DNA of 64,000 bases from Christiangramia sp. OXR-203 (GTDB taxonomy: Bacteria > Bacteroidota > Bacteroidia > Flavobacteriales > Flavobacteriaceae), in the NCBI RefSeq assembly GCF_034372165.1, contig NZ_CP139698.1:1178001-1242000 (forward strand). The letters are read 5' to 3'. Positions 55,312-64,000 of the stretch are shown here, piece by piece (position 1 is the first letter of the stretch; every line of letters starts with the position of its first letter). A program made the translations under genes and the position numbers. The notes beneath the pieces are model-generated. The model was not told the DNA's origin and did no database searches. It saw only the letters and a list, made by a program, of their open reading frames with translations.

Positions 55312-56316
55312 ATGAAGAGTAAAATAACCTTAAAAGAGCTTTCAAAATTACTTAATGTGAGTGTTTCTACGGTTTCAAAAGCACTTCATGATAGTCCGGA
55401 AATTAGTCCTAAAACAGCCGAGCGAGTAAAGGAGTTAGCAAAGCTTCACAACTACCGGCCAAATCCGGTAGCGGTTAATTTGAAAAAAAGTAAGACAGGA
55501 ACGATTGGTGTTGTGATTCCAAATATTTCGAATAGCTTTTTTGCCAGAGTTCTATCTGGAATTGAAGCTCAGGCTCAACAATATGAACAGCAGATCATTA
55601 CATATATATCCAATGAGTCACTCGATCGCGAGAAACAAATTTGTGATCTTCTGACTTCCGGAATGGTTGACGGAGTTTTAATTGCAGTTTCAGAGGAAAC
55701 TCAGAAAAAGGCAGAATATGATCATCTGTTTGCCCTTTTAGATTATGATATTCCAGTAGTTGTCTACGACCGAATCAACCTGGATCTACCTGCAGATAAA
55801 GTGGGCGTGGATGATGAAAAGAGTTTTTATGACGCTACGAAATTCTTTAGAGCGAAAGGTTTGGAGCGAATTGGGATTGCTTCAGCCATACACCATGTTG
55901 GAATTGGAAAGCTAAGGATATCTGGTTACCAGAAGGCGATGGACGAATTGGCAGTATTCACAGCACGGAGTAGCAGCGAGGGAACTTTGAAGTCCAAAAT
56001 TGAAAAGCTCTTAGTTACAGATAAAGTTGAGGCTTTACTCTGTACAGATTTTGAAAGCGCGATCATCACAACAAGAGTGGCTTATGAACAAAACATCAAA
56101 ATCCCGGAAGATTTAAAGATCATAGGCTATATTAATAAAGACATCGCAGAATATCTAACACCATCACTTAGCTATATCGAACAGCATCCATCTGAGTTAG
56201 GAGTAAAAGCGGTAGAAGTCCTTAATCAAAGAATTTCTGGAGATATCGCTGCCGGTAAATTTGAAGAGAAAATAATTGCAACAACTATGGTTCATTTGGA
56301 ATCGAGTAAATTTTAG
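55312..56316 (+). CDS. LacI/PurR-family transcriptional regulator
   Basis: 334 residues. N-terminal helix-turn-helix ITLKELSKLLNVSVSTVSKA, the hinge helix around NYRPNPVAVNLKKSKT, then a periplasmic-binding-protein-like effector domain (GTIGVVIPNISNSFFARVLS). Ligand unknown. It stands alone, with no sugar-catabolic genes adjacent; the polysaccharide operon starts 82 bp downstream, so a link is possible but unproven. Confidence 0.92.
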   Translation: MKSKITLKELSKLLNVSVSTVSKALHDSPEISPKTAERVKELAKLHNYRPNPVAVNLKKSKTGTIGVVIPNISNSFFARVLSGIEAQAQQYEQQIITYISNESLDREKQICDLLTSGMVDGVLIAVSEETQKKAEYDHLFALLDYDIPVVVYDRINLDLPADKVGVDDEKSFYDATKFFRAKGLERIGIASAIHHVGIGKLRISGYQKAMDELAVFTARSSSEGTLKSKIEKLLVTDKVEALLCTDFESAIITTRVAYEQNIKIPEDLKIIGYINKDIAEYLTPSLSYIEQHPSELGVKAVEVLNQRISGDIAAGKFEEKIIATTMVHLESSKF

Positions 56317-56364
56317 GAACTAATTTATTTAAATTTCCTTTAACAATACTTAAGATTGAAATTC

Positions 56365-56372
56365 TATCTTTG
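56365..56372 (+). promoter_or_regulatory. Putative -7 element of the polysaccharide operon
   Basis: TATCTTTG matches TAnnTTTG exactly; no clear TTG lies 19-21 bp upstream. The leader to the TTG start codon at 56399 would be about 20 nt. Confidence 0.45.
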
Positions 56373-56398
56373 CAGATTGATAATTAAAAACTCACAAT

Positions 56399-57397
56399 TT
56401 GATAACTGATTCTCAAAAGGATCTATTAAAATCGTCAAAAGTATTGGTGACAGGTGGCGCAGGATTTATAGGTTCTAATCTTTGCGAAAAGCTTTTAGAA
56501 TTTGGCGCTGAAGTAACCTGCCTTGACAATTTAGCTACAGGTCATAAACATAATATTGAGCCATTTTTAGAAAATACTAAATTTAAATTCATTGAAGGGG
56601 ATATTCGAAACCTGGAAACCTGTCTTGAGGCTACTAAAAATCAGGATTTCGTTCTCCATGAAGCAGCCTTGGGTTCTGTTCCAAGGTCAATTAATGATCC
56701 TATAACTAGTAATGATGTTAATGTTTCAGGTTTCTTGAATATGCTTGTCGCATCTCGTGATAATGGAATCAAACGATTTGTGTACGCGGCAAGTTCATCT
56801 ACCTATGGTGATTCTGAAAATCTCCCAAAAGTAGAGGACGTTATTGGTAAACCTCTTTCACCCTATGCTATCACTAAATATGTCAATGAGCTTTATGCTG
56901 ATATATTCAAAAAGGCATATGGTCTAAATACGATTGGACTCCGTTATTTCAATGTCTTCGGAAGACGTCAGGATCCTAATGGAGCTTACGCAGCAGTCAT
57001 CCCAAAATTTGTGATGCAGCTGATGAAAAAGGAAAGTCCTGTGATCAACGGAGATGGAACTTATTCCAGAGATTTCACCTATATAGATAATGTTGTGCAG
57101 ATGAACCTTCTTTGTTTGGTTACAGATAATGAAAAGGCTTTAAACGAAGTATATAACACTGCAGTAGGTGATCGTACAAACTTAAAGGAATTGACGCACC
57201 TCCTGAAGCAAAATCTGGCTGAATACGATTCAGATATTGCAGAAGTAGAAATTAAACATGGTCCCAATAGACCTGGAGATATTCCACATTCGTTGGCATC
57301 GGTAGAGAAGGCTAAAAAATTACTTAATTATAATCCCACACATAGAATTGAAGATGGTCTAAAAGAGGCTACTCATTGGTATTGGGATAATTTATAA
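56399..57397 (+). CDS. UDP-GlcNAc 4-epimerase (WbpP/TviC-type SDR)
   Basis: 332 residues, starting at a TTG codon; no ATG or GTG fits before the nucleotide-binding motif VTGGAGFIGSN. It is an extended SDR with YAASSSTYGDS and the catalytic SPYAITKYVNE (YxxxK). The segment GLRYFNVFGRRQDPNGAYAA matches WbpP/TviC enzymes that interconvert UDP-GlcNAc and UDP-GalNAc. First gene of the sugar-nucleotide operon, with the dehydrogenase of the same pathway two genes downstream. Confidence 0.85.
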   Translation: MITDSQKDLLKSSKVLVTGGAGFIGSNLCEKLLEFGAEVTCLDNLATGHKHNIEPFLENTKFKFIEGDIRNLETCLEATKNQDFVLHEAALGSVPRSINDPITSNDVNVSGFLNMLVASRDNGIKRFVYAASSSTYGDSENLPKVEDVIGKPLSPYAITKYVNELYADIFKKAYGLNTIGLRYFNVFGRRQDPNGAYAAVIPKFVMQLMKKESPVINGDGTYSRDFTYIDNVVQMNLLCLVTDNEKALNEVYNTAVGDRTNLKELTHLLKQNLAEYDSDIAEVEIKHGPNRPGDIPHSLASVEKAKKLLNYNPTHRIEDGLKEATHWYWDNL

Positions 57398-57421
57398 ATC
57401 CTATTCGTAATTATTATTTCA

Positions 57422-58150
57422 ATGGAGAGACCATATAAAATTTTAGAATGGGATACCAACTTTTTTAAGTTCAAGGTTGCAGAAGTGAAAAAGAATATTT
57501 TAAATAATTCAAAATCACGCGAAATAATTCTCAACTCAATGATTGAGGATGAGATCAAATTAGGATATTATAGTTCTGGAATTAAGTTAAATTCAGAAAT
57601 ATCTTCAGGTTTTGATATCAATTTAGTTATCCACAGAGTTCCATTAATACGAAAAATTAAGGATGAGTTTCCTTTTCACGCGAATATTAGTTTTTATGAA
57701 GAAAATGAACCGAATAAAGCATTAGTTGAATTAGCTCAATTAGCCGGTAGACAAGGTAGATTTGGTTTGGATCCAAGAATACCGAACGAGGTTTGCGATG
57801 AGATATTTAGAAATTGGATTAAAAATTCTGTGAATAAAAAATTAGCTACTCATACTCTTGTATATAGAGAAAATTCTGAAATAGTTGGTTTTGCTACAAT
57901 CGACATTAAAAATGGTCGCGGTCGTACTCCATTATTTGCTGTTAAAAGAGAATATGAAGGTAAAGGCATTTCCTTTGCATTAATGAGGGCAATGGAATCA
58001 GTGTTGAAAAGAGAAGGTTGTCCAATTGTAGTGGGGGGTACCCAGAAACTGAACGAGAAAGCTTTAAAAGTTTATGAAAGGTATGGTCTCATTCCGCAAA
58101 AGCCTGAATTTATTTATCACTTATGGAATAAAAATTTAGAGAATGATTAA
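57422..58150 (+). CDS. GNAT-family N-acetyltransferase (WecD-like)
   Basis: 242 residues. N-terminal part like WecD (YKILEWDTNFFKFKVAEVKK); GNAT acetyl-CoA motif VKREYEGKGISFALMRAMES, then GGTQKLNEKALKVYERYG. Probably acetylates an amino sugar nucleotide, as dTDP-fucosamine acetyltransferase does. No aminotransferase is seen yet in the window, so the substrate is open. Overlaps the next gene by 8 bp. It is lower in GC than its neighbours. Confidence 0.75.
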   Translation: MERPYKILEWDTNFFKFKVAEVKKNILNNSKSREIILNSMIEDEIKLGYYSSGIKLNSEISSGFDINLVIHRVPLIRKIKDEFPFHANISFYEENEPNKALVELAQLAGRQGRFGLDPRIPNEVCDEIFRNWIKNSVNKKLATHTLVYRENSEIVGFATIDIKNGRGRTPLFAVKREYEGKGISFALMRAMESVLKREGCPIVVGGTQKLNEKALKVYERYGLIPQKPEFIYHLWNKNLEND

Positions 58151-59423
58151 AAAAAAAATAGCAGTAATAGGATTAGGCTACGTTGGGTTGCCACTTGCAA
58201 GACTTTTTTCAACTAAATTTGCTGTGGTTGGTTTTGATATTAACTCGGCGAGAGTAAAGGAATTAATGTCTGGTCATGATTCTACCCTTGAAGTTGAAGA
58301 TGAAGTTCTAAAAGTTTCTCTCAAACAGGACAATTCGGATGCAAATGGATTGTTTTGTTCAGCAAATCTGGAAGATATAAAAGATTGTAATTATTATATC
58401 ATTACAGTTCCAACTCCTGTAGATAAAAATAATAGACCCGACCTTACTCCTTTATACAAAAGTAGTGAAACTGTAGCAAAGGTTCTATCTAAAGGAGATG
58501 TAGTTATTTATGAATCAACTGTTTATCCTGGAGTTACCGAGGATGAGTGTGTTCCCGTACTCGAGAAACATTCAGGTTTAAAGTTTAATGAAGATTTTTT
58601 CGTAGGATATTCCCCAGAAAGGATCAATCCAGGAGATAAGGAGCATACTGTAGAAAAAATTCTTAAAGTAACTGCTGGTTCCACACCCGAGATAGGAGAA
58701 CAGGTAAACAGTCTGTACGCTGAAGTAATTACAGCTGGAACTCATCTCGCTCCAACGATTAAAGTGGCTGAAGCGGCAAAAGTTATAGAGAACTCTCAAA
58801 GAGATATAAATATAGCGTTTGTAAATGAATTGGCTAAAATCTTTAACATGATGGGTATTGATACTCAAGATGTTCTGGAAGCTGCTGGTACGAAATGGAA
58901 TTTTTTACCTTTTAAACCAGGATTGGTGGGGGGGCATTGTATTGGAGTAGATCCTTATTATCTTGCACAGAAAGCACAGGAAATTGGGTATCATCCGGAA
59001 ATCATCCTGGCGGGAAGAAGAATGAATGATAGTATGGGTCAGTACGTAGCTTCGGAACTGGTGAAGCTCATGCTTCAGAATGACATCAGAGTTAAAGCTT
59101 CGAAAATCTTAGTTTTAGGAATCACTTTCAAAGAGAATTGTCCTGACGTTAGAAATACTAAAGTTGTGGATGTTATCAAAAGTTTGAAGGAATACGGAGT
59201 GGAGATAACTATTCATGATCCACTAGCTAGTCCTTCGGAAGTGAAGCATGAGTATGAACTTGATACAGTTAGGGTGGTGCCGAAAGACAAATTTGATGCT
59301 ATCCTAATGACAGTTGCTCATAAAGAATTTCTCAAACTAGACTTGGAAGAACTGAAAAAACCTACTTCTGTAGTATATGACGTAAAAGGAGTTTTAGGTG
59401 ATAGATGTGACAAAAAATTATAA
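58143..59423 (+). CDS. UDP-N-acetylhexosamine 6-dehydrogenase (TviB/WbpO-type)
   Basis: 426 residues. NAD-binding motif VIGLGYVGLPLA at the N-terminus; the catalytic Cys lies in GLVGGHCIGVDPYYLA, and the HDPLASPSEVKHEY end fits the TviB/WbpO/WbpA group, which oxidises UDP-GalNAc or UDP-GlcNAc to the uronic acid. Together with the upstream 4-epimerase it would yield UDP-GalNAcA. Cytosolic. Confidence 0.87.
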   Translation: MIKKKIAVIGLGYVGLPLARLFSTKFAVVGFDINSARVKELMSGHDSTLEVEDEVLKVSLKQDNSDANGLFCSANLEDIKDCNYYIITVPTPVDKNNRPDLTPLYKSSETVAKVLSKGDVVIYESTVYPGVTEDECVPVLEKHSGLKFNEDFFVGYSPERINPGDKEHTVEKILKVTAGSTPEIGEQVNSLYAEVITAGTHLAPTIKVAEAAKVIENSQRDINIAFVNELAKIFNMMGIDTQDVLEAAGTKWNFLPFKPGLVGGHCIGVDPYYLAQKAQEIGYHPEIILAGRRMNDSMGQYVASELVKLMLQNDIRVKASKILVLGITFKENCPDVRNTKVVDVIKSLKEYGVEITIHDPLASPSEVKHEYELDTVRVVPKDKFDAILMTVAHKEFLKLDLEELKKPTSVVYDVKGVLGDRCDKKL

Positions 59424-59426
59424 TAG

Positions 59427-60821
59427 ATGATAGTCAAGAATATTTGTTGCATTGGTGCGGGATATGTTGGTGGGCCAACAATGGCGGTAATAGCTCAAAA
59501 ATGTCCTGAAATCAATGTCACTGTAGTAGATATTAATGAGAAAAGGATTGATGCATGGAATGATGAAAATGTTGATAATATTCCAATCTATGAACCAGGG
59601 CTTTCTAATATTGTTAAAGAGGCTCGAGGTAGGAATCTTTTCTTTTCGACACATGTAGATGCTGCGATAGATAAGGCAGATATGATTTTTATATCCGTAA
59701 ATACGCCAACTAAGACATACGGTATTGGCAAGGGTATGGCGGCTGATCTAAAATTTATCGAGCTATGTGCCAGGCAGATTGCTCGTGTTGCTACAACCGA
59801 TAAAATTGTAGTTGAGAAATCTACTCTTCCAGTTCGAACTGCTGAAGCACTTAGAAATATTTTAGATAATACTGGAAATGGTGTTAGGTATCAAATCTTA
59901 TCTAATCCTGAATTTTTGGCTGAGGGAACAGCTGTGGCTGATTTAATGAATCCAGATAGAGTATTAATAGGAGGAGATATTGATTCGGTCGAAGGAGCTG
60001 AAGCTGTAGAAGCTTTAGTAGATGTCTATGCACATTGGGTTGATCGCGAAAGGATTTTGACTACGAATGTTTGGTCATCTGAATTGTCAAAACTTACAGC
60101 TAATGCTTTTTTAGCTCAACGTGTTTCAAGTATAAATTCCCTTTCTGAATTATGTGAAAAAACCGGTGCAGATGTGAATGAAGTAGCAAAAGCTGTTGGT
60201 ATGGATTCCAGGATTGGCTCTAAATTTCTACAATCATCAGTTGGTTTTGGTGGATCTTGTTTCCAAAAAGACATTTTAAACTTGGTTTATATAGCTAAGT
60301 CTTATGGACTAAATGAAGTTGCAGATTATTGGGAACAGGTAATTACCATGAATGATCACCAGAAAAGGCGATTTGCTGCAAATATAGTTAAAACACTATT
60401 TAATACTGTATCAGGAAAAAAAATTGGAATATTAGGGTGGGCCTTTAAAAAAGACACTAATGACACTAGAGAGTCCGCTGCAATATATGTGGTCGACTAC
60501 TTGCTAAATGAACAGGCAGAAGTTGCTGTTTATGATCCGAAGGTTAAGGCAGAGCAAATTTACGCGGATCTCGATTATTTGAATACAAGACAGGAAGCTG
60601 AAAATAGAGCTCGGGTGACAATTGTCAATTCTGCTCCAGAAGTTGCAGAAAAAGCACATGCTATAGCGGTATTAACGGAATGGGATGAATTTCAAGAACT
60701 CGATTGGAAATCGGTTTATGGTAATATGCTTAAACCGGCATTTTTATTTGATGGTAGACGACTTTTGAACCGAGTGGAAAAAGAGAAGATTGGATTTGAA
60801 TTTTATGCAATAGGAAGTTAA
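59427..60821 (+). CDS. ugd: UDP-glucose 6-dehydrogenase
   Basis: 464 residues, resembling the long, animal-type UGDH. Motifs: [39 protein letters not shown], the catalytic [17 protein letters not shown] and [17 protein letters not shown]. Oxidises UDP-glucose to UDP-glucuronate with two NAD+. It starts 3 bp after the preceding dehydrogenase; the two adjacent dehydrogenases belong to different subfamilies and need not be redundant. Confidence 0.93.
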   Translation: MIVKNICCIGAGYVGGPTMAVIAQKCPEINVTVVDINEKRIDAWNDENVDNIPIYEPGLSNIVKEARGRNLFFSTHVDAAIDKADMIFISVNTPTKTYGIGKGMAADLKFIELCARQIARVATTDKIVVEKSTLPVRTAEALRNILDNTGNGVRYQILSNPEFLAEGTAVADLMNPDRVLIGGDIDSVEGAEAVEALVDVYAHWVDRERILTTNVWSSELSKLTANAFLAQRVSSINSLSELCEKTGADVNEVAKAVGMDSRIGSKFLQSSVGFGGSCFQKDILNLVYIAKSYGLNEVADYWEQVITMNDHQKRRFAANIVKTLFNTVSGKKIGILGWAFKKDTNDTRESAAIYVVDYLLNEQAEVAVYDPKVKAEQIYADLDYLNTRQEAENRARVTIVNSAPEVAEKAHAIAVLTEWDEFQELDWKSVYGNMLKPAFLFDGRRLLNRVEKEKIGFEFYAIGS

Positions 60822-60830
60822 TTAAATATC

Positions 60831-61874
60831 ATGAATATATTAGTTACAGGAGGTGCAGGATTTATTGGTTCACACGTCGTAAGGTTATTAGTAAATAAAT
60901 ATCCAGACTATCAAATTTTTAACTTGGATGCATTGACTTATGCTGGAAATCTTGAAAATCTAAAGGATATAGAGTCAAAAAGTAATTATACCTTTTTAAA
61001 GGCTAATATTAATAGCGCTAAGGTAATCAATGACCTGTTTGAAAATTACAAATTCGATAAGGTAATACATCTCGCAGCAGAATCACATGTAGATCGTTCT
61101 ATAAGTGACCCATTAGTTTTTGTAAAGACCAATGTAATTGGTACCATGAATCTACTGGATGCTGCATTAGCAAACTGGAAAAATAACTTTGTGGGGAAGC
61201 TTTTTTATCATATAAGTACAGACGAGGTTTATGGTACGCTTGGTGAAACAGGGTTATTTACCGAAACAACTTCTTATGATCCAAATTCTCCATATTCTGC
61301 TTCCAAAGCAAGTTCAGATCATTTCGTGCGGGCTTATGGTGAAACATATGGCTTGCCTTATATTATATCAAATTGTTCCAATAATTATGGACCTAATCAA
61401 TTCCCTGAAAAATTAATACCTCTATTCATTAACAATATTGTGAACAATAAATCTCTTCCCGTCTATGGAGATGGTAATTATACCAGAGATTGGCTATTCG
61501 TGAAAGATCATGCTGAAGCAATCGATCTTTTACTGCATAAAGGTGGTATTAAGGAAACCTATAACATAGGAGGATTCAATGAATGGAAGAATATAGAACT
61601 TGTTCAATCACTATGTAAAATAATGGATAAAAAATTGAATAGGATTGAAGGGAAATCTGCTGATTTAATTACCTACGTCAAGGATAGGCCAGGCCATGAT
61701 AAGCGATATGCTATTGATGCTGGCAAGATTAATGGTGAATTGGGATGGAAGCCATCTGTAACTTTTGAAGAAGGTTTAGAGAAAACGATTGATTGGTATT
61801 TAGAACATCAAACGTGGTTAGGGAATGTAACTAAAGGAAAATATAGGGAATATTATAACGAACAATACAAGTAA
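60831..61874 (+). CDS. rmlB: dTDP-glucose 4,6-dehydratase
   Basis: 347 residues. NAD-binding VTGGAGFIGSHVVRLL; HLAAESHVDRSISDP; the catalytic STDEVYGTLGE and SPYSASKASSDHFVRAY (YxxxK) and NNYGPNQFPEKLIPL, all hallmarks of RmlB. Produces dTDP-4-keto-6-deoxyglucose, the substrate of the 2,3-dehydratase at the window edge. Tight operon spacing (9 bp). Confidence 0.95.
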   Translation: MNILVTGGAGFIGSHVVRLLVNKYPDYQIFNLDALTYAGNLENLKDIESKSNYTFLKANINSAKVINDLFENYKFDKVIHLAAESHVDRSISDPLVFVKTNVIGTMNLLDAALANWKNNFVGKLFYHISTDEVYGTLGETGLFTETTSYDPNSPYSASKASSDHFVRAYGETYGLPYIISNCSNNYGPNQFPEKLIPLFINNIVNNKSLPVYGDGNYTRDWLFVKDHAEAIDLLLHKGGIKETYNIGGFNEWKNIELVQSLCKIMDKKLNRIEGKSADLITYVKDRPGHDKRYAIDAGKINGELGWKPSVTFEEGLEKTIDWYLEHQTWLGNVTKGKYREYYNEQYK

Positions 61875-61879
61875 CACCA

Positions 61880-62752
61880 ATGAAAGGAATTATTTTAGCA
61901 GGAGGGAGTGGTACCAGATTATACCCAATTACGATCGCTGTGAGTAAACAGTTACTCCCAGTTTACGATAAACCTATGATTTATTACCCCCTCTCGGTTT
62001 TGATGTTGGCGGGGATCAAAGATATTTTATTCATAACTACTCCTGCTGATCAGGAAGTATTCAAAAAATTATTAGGTGACGGAACTCATTTGGGATGTAA
62101 TTTTGAATACGCAGTCCAGGAAGAGCCTAATGGACTGGCTGAGGCTTTTATCATCGGGGAGAAATTTATAGGTGCTGAGAAGGTAGCTCTAGCCTTGGGA
62201 GATAATATATTTCATGGAAATGGTCTCGTAAATTTATTAAGAAGTAAAACAAAAGTTGATGGTGCTTCGATTTTTGCTTATCCAGTAAAAGATCCACAGC
62301 GGTATGGAGTCGTAGAATTTGATAAGGACAAAAAAGTTATAAGTATTGAAGAAAAACCTCGTTCGCCAAAATCTACATTTGCTGTACCTGGTTTATATTT
62401 TTACGATAATAATGTGGTAGAATATGCCAAAAAAGTAGTTCCTTCCGATCGGGGTGAAAAAGAAATTAGCAGTATCAATCAAATGTATTTGGAGAACGAT
62501 TCTCTTGAGGTAGGCGTTATGACGAGGGGAATGAGTTGGTTTGATACTGGCACGGTAGAATCTTTAGATGATGCTACAGAGTTTATAAGGGTTCTTCAGA
62601 ATCGTCAGAGTACAATGATTGGTTGTATAGAAGAAGTAGCTTATTTAAGTAAATTTATTGATAAAGATTCACTAGCCAAGCTTTACAAGCAATATGGTAA
62701 ATCTAAGTACGGTGCTTACCTTAAAGAAATAGGTGAAACTATTTTGCAGTAA
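61880..62752 (+). CDS. rmlA: Glucose-1-phosphate thymidylyltransferase
   Basis: 290 residues. Begins MKGIILAGGSGTRLYPITIA with the KQLLPVYDKPMIYYPLS signature, then LALGDNIFHGNG and EEKPRSPKS. Makes dTDP-glucose from glucose 1-phosphate and dTTP; partner of rmlB, 5 bp upstream. Only rmlA and rmlB are present, not rmlC and rmlD in the visible part, arguing against rhamnose as the sole product. Confidence 0.95.
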   Translation: MKGIILAGGSGTRLYPITIAVSKQLLPVYDKPMIYYPLSVLMLAGIKDILFITTPADQEVFKKLLGDGTHLGCNFEYAVQEEPNGLAEAFIIGEKFIGAEKVALALGDNIFHGNGLVNLLRSKTKVDGASIFAYPVKDPQRYGVVEFDKDKKVISIEEKPRSPKSTFAVPGLYFYDNNVVEYAKKVVPSDRGEKEISSINQMYLENDSLEVGVMTRGMSWFDTGTVESLDDATEFIRVLQNRQSTMIGCIEEVAYLSKFIDKDSLAKLYKQYGKSKYGAYLKEIGETILQ

Positions 62753-62769
62753 TTCATGAAGAAATCCCA

Positions 62770-64000
62770 ATGGAGAGAAGATTAAATAAAATATTCTTAA
62801 AAAGTCTTTTAGAAAAGAAAAATTCAATTGTTACAACTAATGAAGCTCTCAGGTGGATTAAGAGGCAGAATGAAATAATAAAAGTTGAGGTAGAACAAAT
62901 TGCTTTCTCAGAATTAGAAAACTGGGGTTTTGACGACCTCTCTTTAAGGCATCATTCGGGGAAGTTTTTTTCTATAGATGGGCTTTCGGTAGCAACTAAC
63001 TACGGTGTTAAAGGTCACTGGAATCAACCAATAATTAATCAACCTGAAATAGGTTACCTCGGTTTTATCACCAAAGAGTTCCATGGTGTTTTGCATTTTT
63101 TAATGCAAGCTAAAGTTGAACCTGGCAATATCAACTATGTACAACTATCACCAACTTTACAAGCAACTAAAAGTAACTATTCCCGAGTTCATAAAGGTAA
63201 GTCACCAGCGTACTTAGAGTACTTTCAAAAAGCTGCAAGAGAAAATATTTTATTGGATCAATTGCAATCGGAACAAGGTGGTAGATTTCTCAAAAAAAGA
63301 AACAGAAATATTATAATTACTGTAGATGAGGAAATTGATGTTTTAGAGAATTTTATTTGGTTGACCTTAGCTCAGATAAAGGAGCTGATGCTAAAAGATA
63401 ATATTGTTAATATGGATACTAGAACGGTAATCTCTGGGATACCGTTAGGTGATTTTCAATACGAAAGTTTGAATCTGGTAAGTTCCATTTCTGAAATATC
63501 TTCTCACGAATTCACTAACGGTCTTTTAAAATCCTGTGCTTATGATGTTAAGACTAAAAATACTTTGAATGATATAATTCTCTTTATTACTAACCACAAA
63601 TGTAATTATGAGTTAGATGTGTCAAAAATTCCATTATCTGCTTTAAACGACTGGGTAATTGACGACACTAGTATTCGTCATATAGATCGTAAGTACTTCG
63701 AAATTATCGCTACCAAAATTAAGATTAGTAACCGAGAAGTTGTTGACTGGTCACAACCAATGGTGAAACCGACACAAGATGGTATTTGCGCGTTTATCTG
63801 CAAAAATATAGATGGTATTCTGCATTTTCTTGTTCAGGCAAAGTTAGAATGTGGAAATTTTGACGTCATAGAATTGGCGCCTACTGTACAATCCTTGACG
63901 GTAAAAGATAATGGAGAGTTTGAAAATACTGTTCCATATCTTAATTATGTGTGCGAAGTATCAGAAAATAAAATTTTATTTGACACATTTCAATCTGAAG
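62770..64000 (+). CDS. NDP-hexose 2,3-dehydratase (partial, cut by right edge)
   Basis: Starts at ATG 62770 (MERRLNKIFLKSLLEKKNSI) and stays open to the edge: 410 codons, of about 460-470 expected. An ATG at 62756 is in another frame with a stop after nine codons. The two-fold internal repeat of this family is visible: VLHFLMQAKVEPGN with LSPTLQATKSNY in the first half, and ILHFLVQAKLECGN with LAPTVQSLTV in the second; SEQGGRFLKKRNRN is the usual family core. It removes water from dTDP-4-keto-6-deoxyglucose, opening the way to 2,6-dideoxysugars. Follows rmlA by 17 bp. Confidence 0.88.
   Translation, partial: MERRLNKIFLKSLLEKKNSIVTTNEALRWIKRQNEIIKVEVEQIAFSELENWGFDDLSLRHHSGKFFSIDGLSVATNYGVKGHWNQPIINQPEIGYLGFITKEFHGVLHFLMQAKVEPGNINYVQLSPTLQATKSNYSRVHKGKSPAYLEYFQKAARENILLDQLQSEQGGRFLKKRNRNIIITVDEEIDVLENFIWLTLAQIKELMLKDNIVNMDTRTVISGIPLGDFQYESLNLVSSISEISSHEFTNGLLKSCAYDVKTKNTLNDIILFITNHKCNYELDVSKIPLSALNDWVIDDTSIRHIDRKYFEIIATKIKISNREVVDWSQPMVKPTQDGICAFICKNIDGILHFLVQAKLECGNFDVIELAPTVQSLTVKDNGEFENTVPYLNYVCEVSENKILFDTFQSE

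Noticed and set aside
56399-57397. Broken epimerase because no ATG start
   Set aside because: The Rossmann motif is complete, a TTG start lies about 20 nt after a -7 element, and the frame is intact.
1-64000. Mobile elements, prophage genes, tRNA or rRNA genes
   Set aside because: No transposase, integrase, phage structural gene, tRNA-like cloverleaf or rRNA sequence was recognised on either strand by reading; a tRNA scan was not possible.

Overview
The window looks like a chromosomal segment of a marine or halotolerant member of the Flavobacteriaceae (Bacteroidota), possibly close to Gramella/Christiangramia. This is inferred from AT-rich DNA, many Cys-lipidated or SPI-secreted proteins, a fused alpha/beta 2-oxoacid dehydrogenase E1, thrombospondin type 3 repeats, menaquinone genes, and promoters of the Bacteroidetes type (TTG, about 19 nt, TAnnTTTG) in front of several genes. 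No mobile element, CRISPR array, rRNA or tRNA gene was recognised.

Layout. 1-3.4 kb: a truncated L-serine ammonia-lyase diverges from dnaK, which has a palindromic operator and a sigma54-like promoter. 3.7-8.4 kb: a PhoX-like lipoprotein with a collagen-like tract, an imelysin-like/di-haem cytochrome peroxidase fusion, and a divergent Nramp transporter. 8.4-15.7 kb: an esterase and the menaquinone genes menI, menF, menD and menB, interleaved with small conserved genes. 15.7-27 kb: two lipoproteins, an Asp-nucleophile hydrolase, the fused E1, an M1-peptidase-like outer-membrane protein without its zinc site, a LOG protein and uvrA.

27.4-40.7 kb is the most unusual part. A PAS-LuxR regulator precedes six paralogous lipoproteins that share an N-terminal module of about 290 residues (with a DxDxDG loop) but carry different C-terminal domains: a His-rich domain, thrombospondin type 3 repeats plus two different end domains, none at all, a Cys-rich domain, and a jelly-roll-like domain. 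An astacin-like lipoprotein protease sits among them. The two lead genes share a 44-bp upstream block, and the gaps between genes carry strong but unrelated hairpins. I do not recognise this as a described system.

40.8-56.3 kb: mostly household and envelope genes (ACP phosphodiesterase, glmM, LpxL-like acyltransferase, rhomboid, TlpA-like, Dps, MscS, LacI-type regulator), plus an HD-domain/Pycsar-type membrane effector fusion without a visible cyclase and a metallophosphatase fused to an outer-membrane barrel. 56.4 kb to the right edge: a polysaccharide sugar-nucleotide operon (UDP-GlcNAc 4-epimerase, acetyltransferase, two UDP-sugar dehydrogenases, rmlB, rmlA, and a partial NDP-hexose 2,3-dehydratase) that points to uronic acids and a dTDP-deoxysugar in a surface glycan.
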